Source: Purpureocillium takamizusanense
Taxonomy: Eukaryota; Ascomycota; Sordariomycetes; Hypocreales; Ophiocordycipitaceae
Direction of reading: 5' to 3'
DNA length: 64,000 nt
NCBI RefSeq assembly: GCF_022605165.1
Contig: NC_063070.1
Location: 3,162,001-3,226,000 of the forward strand
Under the pieces are notes generated by a model, which searched no databases, was not told the DNA's origin, and saw nothing but the letters and a program-made list of their open reading frames with translations. This document shows positions 11,380-21,196 of this stretch, one piece after another. A program made the translations under genes and the position numbers. Positions within the stretch are counted from its first letter, which is position 1. The number at the start of each line of letters is the position of its first letter.

Positions 11380-11670
11380 AGCTGGATGGACAAAAGATCA
11401 GCGACGTCTCTCGGTGGGAGAGCAGAGCCGGTTTGTCGTCTGTCAGTCAATGAGACGAGCGACAACGGCCCGGGCAGGCCCTTCATGTGGCGCAAGCGGA
11501 CGTTCTCCGTTCGCCCATCAGTCGATCCATGAACATGTCACCTGCGCCTCGCCCGTGCATCGGCCACGAGCAGCCCGTGTATGAGCCGCTACATGCGTGC
11601 TTTGCATGTACATATGTGCTTCACATACTCTATACTTGCCTTAGTAGGTACAAACTACGCGGAGACTGCA

Positions 11671-12931
11671 TCACTCCACGCCGTACTTGTCGCTGTGGGC
11701 CGGGTTCTGCACCACCTCGACCCAGTACCCATCCGGGTCAAGCAGAAACGCCACGTTCTTCATGCGCCCATCCGTCAGCCGCTTCCGCCAGTTGACCTTG
11801 AGGTCGTCGAACCGCTTGCACGCCGCGTCCAGCTCGTCCACGCTGATGCCTGCGCGCCGCCACCGTCAGTTAGTTTCTGCCGGTTTTTCCCTTTCATGCC
11901 ACGCCAGAAGACAAGACAGAAGATGCCCGCAAAGCAAAACTCACAAATGTGCCCAAAGCCCTGCGGCTCCTCGTTGCCGCTGTGGTACTTGAACGACTCG
12001 TCCTTTTCCGTGCCGTAGTTCCACGTCAGCTCCAGCAGCCCCTCGCGCTGTGCCGAGTTGCCCTCGGTCGGCAACGGCTGGGCGCTCGGGTACGCCAGGA
12101 AGTACAGGTTGAAGCCTGCGGCCGTCGCCTCGTGCTTGCGCACCAGCGACATGCCCAGCACCTCCTGGTAGAACTTGAGCGACTTTTGCGCGTCCTTGAC
12201 GCGGATCATGGTGTGGTTCTGCGCCCGGGGCGTCCGTCAGTCAGTCAGTCAACCCACGTGCCGGGTGCCAAGTGCAAGAGCAAGAGCAAGACTTAGAGCA
12301 AGGAGCGGGACGCACCATGCGGTACGTGGTCACGTCCGTCGTCGTCACGTCGGCCGTCTGCTCGACGGGGTTCTGGCCGATGATCTCGACCCAGTAGCCG
12401 TCCGGGTCGAGCGCAAAGGCGATGTGGTTCATGCGCCCGTCCGTCAGCTTCTTCTGGAACCGGTAGCCGGCGTCCTCGATGCGCTTGCACGCGGCCTGGA
12501 TGTTGTCGACGCTGATGCACGTGTGGCCGAACCCGCGGTGCGGCTCCTTGTTGCCGTTGTTGACCGAGTAGGACGCGTCGTCCTCGGTGCCGTAGTTGTG
12601 CGTCAGCTCGATGACGCCCTCGCGGTCAATGGCGTCCTTGCCATACGAGACGGCCCCGGGGCTGTCGTAGGCCATAAAGTACAGGTCAAACTTGGCCTCG
12701 GGCGCCTTGAACTCCTTGACCACCTTCATGCCCAGGAACTCGTAAAACTTGACTGCGCGGGGGCCGTTAGCTGTGGCTCGGCGCTCCGGGCCGGCGGCTG
12801 CCTACCCGACTCCTTGGGGTCCTTGACCCGGATCCTGGCCCGGTCAGCGTCGTCTCCTCTCGGGGATCGCCACGTGCAACTTACATGGAGTGGTTGAGCT
12901 TGTACGTGCTCGTGTCCGTGGTGGCGGCCAT
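11671..12931 (-). CDS. GLO1: glyoxalase I (lactoylglutathione lyase), two-domain
   Basis: Isomerises the methylglyoxal-glutathione hemithioacetal to S-lactoylglutathione, detoxifying methylglyoxal in the cytosol. Exons 12931-12885, 12834-12806, 12752-12316, 12218-11945 and 11849-11671 give 321 aa, the usual size for the fused monomeric fungal enzyme. Two homologous halves are evident: YKLNHSMIRVKDP ... KFYEFLGM ... ELTHNYGTE ... GFGHTCISVDN ... LDPDGYWVEII, then YRMNHTMIRVKDA ... KFYQEVLGM ... ELTWNYGTE ... GFGHICISVDE ... LDPDGYWVEVV. The His in NHS/NHT, Glu in ELTHNYG/ELTWNYG, His in GFGH and Glu in YWVE fit the metal ligands, so both active sites look complete. Exon 2 is only 29 nt. The start at 12931 is the first ATG ahead of the conserved NHSMIRVKD. 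Confident assignment. Confidence 0.94.
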
Positions 12932-14000
12932 GGCGAATGCTCTCACTGGTCGGGTTAGCCTCCATGCAGGGCGTCAGTGGCCCCGTACGGGTGTGCGTAC
13001 CTGCGGCGGGGACCCTGATGGACGGTGTTTGCTCTGGGCGAAGGATGCGTGCCGTGTTGCTGAGACGCTGGGCTGCGCGGAGGGGAATCATCAGGGTATG
13101 TTGCTGTGAGGGGAGCTCGTCGCCGAGGGGAGTCTCTTCGCTCGAGGTCTCGCACCCCGCCAGCCCCGCTTTATGGCCAGGCTGACGTCAAGGTCGACGG
13201 CCAGCGGCTCTGCGAAACCGAGCTGGGTCGCCGCCGTCGATGGACTATGGGTTTTCATCATAGACTTTTTTCTCTCAAAGAGCTCTGCATTGAGGGGTTG
13301 CCCTGTCGACAATTGACGTGGTTTCACCGTGGCTGTGCGCGCTGTAGGGTAGCGGGCACGGGCCAGGCAGGCAAGGCAGAGACAGACAGGCGTAACACAA
13401 GCAGCTGCCGTGCTTGTTGTACCTACGCCAGCGACTCCTCGAGAGCAGGCCCCGGCCGAGGTCACGGCCGCCGTCACAACTGGCGCAAACCCAACCTCAC
13501 CTCGCCTCATGCTGCCCTCGAGCTGCGCGGGTGGTGACGAGGGGTGGGGTTGATGCGGCGGGGGCGGCGCGCACCATGGCTGCGCCCCGCAGTTTAGTAA
13601 GTACCTACCTAAATTCCGAGTGGTCGCTCCAAGCTTCTTAGGCGCTCGTTGGTAGCCCTGGAGATGTCCTACGCGCCAGGGCTCCCACTATCTATGGTAC
13701 ATACTACACACAGCTGCATGCAGCGGCCACGCCAGCATTCACCGACCTTCAACATCAATCCCGCCCATCACCATCCCATCGATACCACGCTCGACATCTC
13801 CCGGTGACGCGGTGCCCAGCTCCGCATCCGCCACCCACGAGGGATCATGCCCTCGCGCGCGCGGCCCCGTCACTGAGCAACGTCGGCAGCCCCCCGCAAC
13901 ACCTGAGGGCGCGTCTGCCCGCAAAACAACATCACCACCTCACCTTCACCCATTGTCCGCGCGCCGCGAGCCTGCCCACCGACCACGCACGTGGTTGCCT
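12932..14000. other. divergent promoter region
   Basis: Intergenic sequence between glyoxalase I (minus) and the disordered protein gene (plus). Open frames are short. The frame of the 14001 gene stays open upstream to about 13812, but that stretch is low-complexity and its only start codons are GTG/CTG-type or distant, so I treat it as 5' UTR. Nothing else recognisable. Confidence 0.5.
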
Positions 14001-16067
14001 ATGGACGGCCTCGACTACTCCGACTCGGCCGTCATGGACGCCGACTCGCCGCGGCAGGCAGGGTCCAGGCCGGGCGCCGACGACGGACCAGGCAACAGCA
14101 CCGGCACCAGCAGCAGCAGGCGCTCCCCCATGACCAAGACGAGGTCCCTGTCCGACGGTGGCGGCACGCCCTCGAAGCTCTCCCCGTCGCCGCACATCGT
14201 CGAGGCTGTACGCCGCACCTCCAAGGACGACAGCGGCCTGCACCTCCGCGACCCCCAGACCGCTGGCCAGCATCCCCAGCCGCCCGTCACGCCGCGACGC
14301 GATCCCAGGGGCAGGGGCCACCATCACGGCCTCTCGCTCCAGATGCACGCGACGCACGCGCCTCGCCAGTTCACGCCGCCCCCCGCCGCCTCCAACCCCT
14401 ACGTCAAGCCGCCGCCGCTGTCCCCCAAGCTCGACCACTCCCATATCTTCGCCTCCCCGACCAACATCCTCCCCCGCCGCTCCCGCGGCCTTGACTTCTC
14501 CCGCGCCGCCACCAGCCTCCACCACTCGACCCTCGCCGAGCAGTCGTCGCCCGATTCGTCGCCCACCACCGCCGACCGCGCTGTCAATATCCCCGGCCGC
14601 CGCGACTACGGCGTCCATGGGCCCGAGCAGACGTCCACCTCGCTCTGGTCCGTCATGGGCGACCGGGACAAGATGAACATGAGCAGCTCCCTCGGCAGCA
14701 ACCACGCCCTCTCCCACTCCCACCCCGCTTCTCATGCACACGCCCACGCCGTCGCCGTCGCCTCCGACTCTTCTACTACCTCGGATGACGATCTTATGGA
14801 CGAGGATACGGACGAGGCCTACGTCACGACGCCTCTGGTCAAGTCGTCCGCCACCATGGGTCAGGCGCCCCCCGGCGGGCCTTTTGGCTCCCCGGCCATG
14901 AGCAGCCTCATGAGCTTCCAGCAGCGCCAGCGACCACGCAAGCACCCCAAGAAGAAGGTGCGCGCCCCGCTCGGGCTGGGCTTCAACCTCTCGGCCGCCT
15001 CGCTGTCCAAGTCGCCCCCGAGCAGCTCCGCCCAGGCCAGGAGGGAGAGCATCAGCTGGCAGGCCAACCAGCTGCACATCTCGAGCGCCGAGGCCGAGGA
15101 CGGCGGCCGCTCCAGCGAGGGCGACGCCGGCCAGGAGACGCAAAAGGGCGTCGTTCGCCGCGCCGTCACCCGCCGGGGCAACCTGCTGGTAAATCGCATC
15201 GTCCGCTTCGGTGCGCTCCGCTCGTGCTGACGCCTCGCAGCCCAAGACCAAGACGTTTGCCCGCATACGCGCCGCCCTACTCGAAGAGGGCGCGCCCGCC
15301 GAAGCCGAGACGCGCCGCGAGGCCGAGGTGGTCAAGCAGGTCCGCGAGAGCGACATGGACCTCGAGCCGCGCATACCCGCCCACGCCGACGCCGCCGTTG
15401 CTAGCACGCTGTCGTCGCCAAACATGGCTAACATGGACGCCGACATCCCCGAGGAGGACATGGGCGAGGCGACGGGCGCCTTCAAGCACCAGGCCACGAA
15501 AAAGTCCAAGGGCAAGAACTTTTGGGACACCTTTTCAGAGTCGAGCAGCCGCACCACACCGCCGCCCTCGTCGTTTCTGCCGCGGGGCTCCTCGTCTGGC
15601 GTGAGTGAGGACGCGGCCATGGACTCGCCGTCGCTCGCCGGCCCAGGGCAGGTATGTATCCTCGTCTAGAGATCTGGGACCTGCGCATGCGCTGACGGCC
15701 ACCGTAGGGTTCGCAGAGCGGCAGCAACTCGGGTCCCAGCGCCGCCGAGATCACGCGCCGCATCAACAACAAGCGCCGCCGTGACGACGACCTCGACCCC
15801 ATCAGCTTCAAGCGGCGGGCCGTCAGCCCGGGCATGAGCGTGCACAACTCGCCCGTGCCGCAGAGCCCGATGCAGCGCGACTCGGCGGCGTGGGGCTCGC
15901 GGCCCGGCAGCACGGGCGGCGACAAGGGTAGCAGCGCGCCTAGCGACACGGGGAGCAACGGCGGGACGCCCGCCAACCCGCCCGGTCGGCTCAACAGCAA
16001 AGGCAGGGTGGGCTTTCAGGGCATGGTGGACACCAACGACGGCATCATGCGTATGAGCATCGAGTAG
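14001..16067 (+). CDS. conserved fungal disordered protein (function unknown)
   Basis: Exons 14001-15188, 15241-15651 and 15708-16067 (all phase 0) give 652 aa. Mostly Ser/Pro/His-rich and predicted by composition to be disordered. Three islands look conserved: a central acidic plus basic stretch (TSDDDLMDEDTDEAYVTTPL; then RPRKHPKKKVRAPLGLGFNL), the segment RRGNLLPKTKTFARIRAALLEEG with the following REAEVVKQVRESD, and a C-terminal block with INNKRRRDDDLDPISFKRRAVSPGMSVHNSPV and a final GFQGMVDTNDGIMRMSIE. SP/TP sites (SPT, SPKL, VSPG, NSPV, QSPM) suggest regulation by proline-directed kinases and KRRR/KKK clusters suggest nuclear localisation; both are inference. I recall the C-terminal block from unnamed proteins of other filamentous ascomycetes but know no function. 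Start chosen at the first ATG, MDGLDYSDS. Confidence 0.82.
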
Positions 16068-16280
16068 GATCAGCATGGGGATGTGTTGCGTTGTGAGTAT
16101 TGAGTAAGGGGAATGAATGCAGGGGTAAGGCTTGATGAGGACGAGTATAGGGGCACGGCAGACGTGCTGTACGGCAAGCATTGTTGCACGGCGAGCATCG
16201 ACGGGAAGGGGGACCGTGTTGTATGGTGAGCATTGAGAAGGGGTCGGCACGGGGACGTGGCATTGTGAGCATCGATTATT
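16050..16280. repeat. degenerate repeat of the preceding gene's last codons
   Basis: The end of the upstream CDS (GTATGAGCATCGAGTA, 16051-16066) is echoed downstream by GTGAGTATTGAGTA (16093), GCGAGCATCGACGG (16191), GTGAGCATTGAGAA (16226) and GTGAGCATCGATTA (16265). The last copies are about 35-39 bp apart and are linked by similar GGGG-CACGG-type spacers. Seen directly; origin by local duplication is inference. The rest of 16068-16631 holds no gene. Confidence 0.5.
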
Positions 16281-16631
16281 GCATGGGGAGGTCACTTGTT
16301 GGACGGCCTCGTTGGCGTTGGGAAGGGGCGCTGGGGCGTTTGTCACGGAGCATCTGCACATCACTTTTTCATGTAGCACGTGTACGGCGGGCCAGGTCAT
16401 AACTCATTAACATCGCTGCTCGCCGCTTCTGGTATATTTAAACAACTGCCGCGGATGCACGCGCCAAGAATGAACAGCCAGCGTCGTCGTCCTAGTAGCC
16501 CGCCCACCCCCCCCCGGACTCAGTGTCCCCGCGCCGGGCGTCAAAAAGGAAAAAGAAAAAATCACCCCAGAGCCTCGCCTGGCCTCGCCTGACCTCGACT
16601 CTCCTCGTATCATGCAAAAGGACGCTACTAC

Positions 16632-17594
16632 TCACTGGTCGGCCGCGACGGACCCGTCCTCGGCCGGCACCTGCAGCGTGCCGAGCTTGTCGTCGAGCCA
16701 CCGCGCGAGGTCGCCGGCGTGGCGGCGCATGGCAACGACGGACGCGGCGCCGACGCTCTCGAGGCTGGTGGTGGTCTGGCCGCCGGCGCTGACGAGGCTC
16801 TCCACCTCGCTGGGGCTGCCGGCGAGGAGGTCGCCGTTTTCTTGAGCGTTGTTGTTGTTGTTGTTGTGGTGGTGACTGTGTTGTTGTTGTTGTTGTTGCT
16901 GGTGTTGGTGTTGGTGTTGTTGGTGATGATGATAATTGTGGTTGTTGTTGTTGTTGTTGTTGTTGTTGTTATGGTGGTGCGGGCGGTCGGATGGGTGGTA
17001 GTCGTGCGCCGAGGGCCCGACGGCGACGAAGAGCAGGCCGCAGCGCAGGCGCCTGATGATGACGGTGCCGCCGCTGAGCTGCACGGTGATGGTGACGGGC
17101 TTGACGGGCTTGGTGGCGCTGCGTCTCCGCGAGCGGGCGCGGGTCTCGGGCTCGTCCTCGTCGTTGTCGTCGTCCTCGGAGCCGTGCTGGTGGTGGTGCC
17201 CTGCTCCCCCGCGGCGGCGGCGCGTTCTCGCAGTATGGTGGAGGAGCCCGCGGTTCGCCGCACCGCGCACGCCCTCGTTGTCGTCGTCCTCAGTTACGCT
17301 GTCATCGTCGTCGTCATCGCGGACGGGGGAGCTCGCGCCGGGGTCGACGGGGGTGCGCGCGCCGGGCAGGGCCGAGGGCAGGTCGACGGAGGAGGAGGTG
17401 TGGATGGCGAGGAGGGAGGCGGCGACGGTGGCGTGGGTGCGCAGCAGGGCGACGGGGTGGGGGCTCGCGTGGGCGAGGAGCTTGCCGTGGGCGGTGGTGA
17501 GGAGCAGCGTGGGCAGCGCGGGCGTGGTGTTTGCGTGGAGGAAGGCGTTGAGGCGCTTGGTGAGGAGGAGGGGGGGCGTCGGGCTCGCGGCCAT
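16632..17594 (-). CDS. roadblock/LC7-like protein with Asn/His/Gln tract
   Basis: A single-exon 320-aa protein starting at the ATG at 17594. The N-terminal 70 residues (LLLTKRLNAFLHANTTPALP, LLLTTAHGKLLAHASP, then a helix VALLRTHATVAASLLAI) and the later segment VTITVQLSGGTVIIRRLRCG-LLFVAVGPS resemble the alpha-beta-beta-alpha-beta of roadblock/LAMTOR2-type folds, which scaffold Ragulator/EGO complexes on lysosome or vacuole; this is a tentative structural reading. An acidic, Arg-rich insertion (about residues 85-165) separates the two parts. Residues about 205-250 are almost pure Asn, His and Gln from GTT/GTG repeats. A helical C-terminus follows (ARWLDDKLGTLQVP). The stop lies in CAGTGAGTAG, which could also be a 5' splice site, so the very C-terminus is uncertain. 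Convergent with the disordered protein gene. Confidence 0.68.
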   Translation of the reverse strand: MAASPTPPLLLTKRLNAFLHANTTPALPTLLLTTAHGKLLAHASPHPVALLRTHATVAASLLAIHTSSSVDLPSALPGARTPVDPGASSPVRDDDDDDSVTEDDDNEGVRGAANRGLLHHTARTRRRRGGAGHHHQHGSEDDDNDEDEPETRARSRRRSATKPVKPVTITVQLSGGTVIIRRLRCGLLFVAVGPSAHDYHPSDRPHHHNNNNNNNNNNHNYHHHQQHQHQHQQQQQQQHSHHHNNNNNNAQENGDLLAGSPSEVESLVSAGGQTTTSLESVGAASVVAMRRHAGDLARWLDDKLGTLQVPAEDGSVAADQ

Positions 17595-18158
17595 GGTTGT
17601 GCGAAGGGGTGTGTGTATGTATGTGCGTGCGTGCCGGTGAATGACGATGATGTTGACGGAAATGACGATGGCCGGGGGTGGTCGGGCGGGCGGGCGGGCG
17701 GACGGCACGGCGTGAAGAGGGAGGGAAGGAGGGAAGGAGGGTGTCGTGGCCGCGGCGCGTGGGTTAGCGGGCACGAGAGAGGCTGGCGGTGACGTGCGAG
17801 GGTGAGGTGAGGTTAAGGTGAGGCGAGATGAAGTGAGGTCGATGATTGACGGTGGTCACGCCCAATCAGGATGCTGCAATTGGGAGGTCCGGGCGGCCCC
17901 ACCGACGGGTCCCGCCTCTGTCATCGGCCTCGATGCGTGGGCGCTAATAGACCTGTATCTTTCCATCTGCATCCGCGAATACATACGAAGTACAAATGAC
18001 CGAACACGAAACAGAAGGGTGCACCATTGATGCGGCATGGGACTTTCCTGCTTTGCTTTGCTCTTAGTAGTGCTTTAGCTGAGTCTACATCTGCTCACCG
18101 CAACAACTTCAAAGCCATCTCTCTCTCTCACTCATCTATTCGCTTCAGCTCGCCGCCA
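17595..18158. other. intergenic between two minus-strand genes
   Basis: Promoter region of the roadblock-like gene and 3' flank of the pseudokinase gene. It contains GGGAGGGAAGGAGGGAAGGAGGG near 17718-17742 and (GGGC)n near 17683-17700. No open frame of note. Confidence 0.5.
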
Positions 18159-19365
18159 TCAACTCGCACCAGCAGCTTCCTCCCACGCCCGATATCCCTC
18201 CTCGACCTGCTCGGCAAACGGGACCGCCTCCGCCGTCAGCAGCTTGCTGTGGGGGTCAAAGTCGAGCAGCGCCTTGACCGCGTCGCGCAGCCAGCACGAG
18301 TACCGCGCCAGCGCCAGCCACGAGTCGATGTTGACGACGGCCTCGTTGCACCGCTGCTTGCGCTTCTCGGGCTGATGCCAGTCCGACACATCGTGCGTGC
18401 AGGCTCGCGACTCGGGTACGTGCTCGCACCCGCCCAGCACGCACCGGCAGCCCCTCAGCTCCGCCGCCGCCCGGAGGCACCCGCCCTCGCTGCACTTGGC
18501 GACGTGCACGCAGCCGCGCGACTGGCACGTCAGGGCGAGCCGCCGGCCGCTCATCATGGTGAAGACGACGCTGCCGACGGACCACAGCTCATCGCTCAGC
18601 GTGTACGCCCGCTGCGTCTGAACCTGACGTCAGCTTTTCCGGTTGGGAGTTGGGGGGGTTGGGGGGTTGGGCTATCTCTGCCTCGAACGGGATGGCCCAA
18701 CTCACCGTCTTCCACTTCTCCGGGTCGCGTGCAATCTTGGGACGCGTCTCCTCGAGCGGCTCCCAGCCCGTCTGGACCGTGGCCGCCACGCTGCACGGCC
18801 ACGTGCCGTCCCCTCCCATGACATGCCCGGTCACGGCTGCGTCGCCGAAGCCACCCAGCTTGCATGGCCCAAAGGCCTCGCCGCCGCGGGGCTGCTGGAA
18901 GAAGACGTTGCGCGGCTCGATGGCGCGGTGCAGGATTGGGCTCCAGGCGGCGTCTCCCGTCCAACGCCGGCCGTCGAGGCGCTTGCCGTCGTGCAGAAAG
19001 GCCACGGCCCGGACAAGCGCGCGCAGGACGTGCCAGCAAAGGGCCTCGGGCAGGTGGTACAGCGTCGACTCGCACCGCACCCAGCGGAGCAGCGTGTCGA
19101 GGCTCCCGCCGTCGCAGTAGTCCCACACGAAGAAGTCGCCTCCCGCCCCGGGATCCCGGACGCGGCCGACGAGCGAGACAATGTTCTCGTGGTTGAGCAC
19201 CCGCGCGAGCGAGTCGTGTTGGAGCTCCAAGAGGACTGCGTTGTCCTTGGCCTGGCGGTGGTGGTAGTCGGCGACCCGGCGGGCGAGGAAGCGGCCCTCG
19301 ACATCGGCTGTCGAGGCCGACCACACGCCCGAGTCAATCTCGTCGACCAGCGTAAACTCTGACAT
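18159..19365 (-). CDS. protein kinase-fold protein lacking catalytic residues (pseudokinase)
   Basis: Exons 19365-18706 and 18623-18159 give 374 aa. The kinase outline is clear: a hydrophobic N-lobe, NHENIVSLVGRV, the hinge FFVWDYCDGGSLDTLL, a catalytic-loop equivalent ILHRAIEPRNVFF (residues 144-156), KLGGFGDA (169-176) where DFG should be, WEPLE near the activation-segment end, and DELWSVGSVVFTMM (helix F). The canonical HRDLKPEN Asp is Ala and the Lys is Glu; the DFG Asp is Gly; no Lys sits in the VAIK position (FLARRV). Phosphotransfer therefore looks impossible by the usual mechanism. A Cys/His-rich insertion (about residues 253-295, C-x4-C-x4-C-x4-C pattern and more Cys) lies in the C-lobe and may bind metal. 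The acceptor offers two phase-0 choices (18623 or 18617). Partner and pathway unknown. Confidence 0.78.
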
Positions 19366-21196
19366 GCTGACTGATGGGTTGTGTCGCGAGTAGCGAGCGC
19401 TACGAAGCCTTGCATTGCGGGCGCCTACAGGCTACGAGTCCCTTTTCACTTGGCGCGTCCTGGCCGCCGCCCAGTCGACTCCTTTGTTCGACGTTGATGG
19501 GCGCAGCTGCTCACGACAAAGCAGCGGTTTGTGCATCGTGGTAAATGCTCGCTCGGGCCAGTGATGTCACCGCATAACCGCGCCCTTGCCGCATAACCGC
19601 GCGGCACAATGCATCGCACGGCCGTCTATGACGCCGATAGAGAGGCGACGTAGCACGTACGAAGTACAGTACAGACGTCGATCGTCTTTGTCGTCGAGAG
19701 TAACCGTCGATGAGCCGTTCTGAGACGACTCGCCCGCCGTAGCACATGGAGCGCCAGGGACACGCGACCGTACGACGTCGGTGAGGCCAGCGGAGACGGG
19801 CTCGACGTCGACTGCGGACATTCCAATGCGAGGCGTTTCACGTCAATGGAGCCGTGGCGGACGCCGCCTGCGCCGATGCGGAGGGGTGGGCCCGGGGGGG
19901 TCGCAGAGGGACTGATGGGACCCGACCTTGCCGACCGTTCATTGTGCATCCATTCATGGGTACCCGCCCGTAGCGCTTACGGAGGGCGCTAAGGCAGGTA
20001 CCTGTGGGCGTTGGCGGACGCATCCACACGGCGCCATTCGCTCGCCGACGTTTCAAGATGTCTGGCTGTGCGAGTCGCGATTGACAGATGACGCCACAAT
20101 GGCCGTAGCGGCGACTGGAGAGAGAGAGGGACAATTGAGCGTGCGACAGGACCGACTGACCTCTTCGCGTCGATCGCAGAGGGAGCAAAGTCTCGTTTGG
20201 CGGACGGACGCACGACGCACGGCTCGAACCAACACGGTCAGACGAAGAGCCGGCATTAGCAGGCAGCGCACGGTCGACGGTGCTGGGGCGGCCAATCAAG
20301 GGCGGGAACCCCTGACGCTGGCGCAGGCCCCTGCCCTGCCCTGTCCTGCAAATGCGCCGCGTTCAGCGGGAGGGGCGGGGCCTTTTCCATGAGGTACAGT
20401 GGGTGGTTCCACCCCAAGTGTTGGGGTGCCTCTCCGGGGCTGCTGCAGCACCAATCGCTGGCGCTATCCCGGCCAGGGTCACCACACAGCATGACAGGCA
20501 GATAGATTGATGGGGGCATCCATGCCTCATTCCATCTCCCTCTCGCCAACCCCCCCCTTTCGTCCATCCCCATCCATCCATCCATCCCTCGCTCGCTGAT
20601 GGTGCTTGCTTGTCGGGTGCTGGCTCAATCGACATTGTCGCCATTGTCGGGCCTCGCCATCACGTTTTCTTTTCCGCGCTGCCATCATCCCACGCTCATT
20701 CCAGCATTTACACAACGCCGCTCGTTGAAACCTCCCCCCCGCCACCCGCGAGCGCGTTCCTACGCACTCTGCACGATCTGCACGGGACTGCCGCGACAAG
20801 TCCCCTCTCTCCCTGCAGGGAAGATCACGCATCTCGTCTCCTCCGTGGTCTGCCGTCGTTTCGCAGCTGCATTGGCGTAGTACCAATCGCCACCTAGACG
20901 ACCACCTCACGTTCTTCCCTCGTTGCCTCTCGAGACCTGCCATGCCACTATCGTAGGACCAACCCCGTCACCATCATCACCCTCGTTCAACAACAATTGG
21001 ATTTCCCTCAACGCATCAAGTCTCTCCCCATCGCCGTCACTCGCAGGCGAGACGACGCATGACGGCCGGACCGCTCACTCATCACGCTCACTCACTCACT
21101 CCCCCCCCTCTCTGTCTCCTCGTTCAGACAGAGAGACACACATAACGACCACAACCACCACCACAAGCCTCGACACGCCGGCCGCTGTCACCCATC
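19366..21196. other. long divergent intergenic region
   Basis: 1.8 kb between the pseudokinase (minus) and the Kch1-type gene (plus). Short antisense-overlapping frames only. CCATCCATCCATCCATCC lies at about 20569-20587 and a long pyrimidine-rich leader (CTCACTCACTCACTCC, CACCACCACC) precedes the Kch1 start, typical of a fungal 5' UTR. A GGTTCGAGCC B-box-like string near 20220 (minus) lacks a partner A box. Confidence 0.5.

Noticed and set aside
13932..15620. Minus-strand open frame of about 560 codons over the disordered protein gene
   Set aside because: The plus strand has conserved blocks and phase-0 introns; the minus reading crosses both introns and is low-complexity.
20190..20300. Minus-strand tRNA suggested by GGTTCGAGCC
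   Set aside because: Upstream sequence lacks an A box and stems do not pair.
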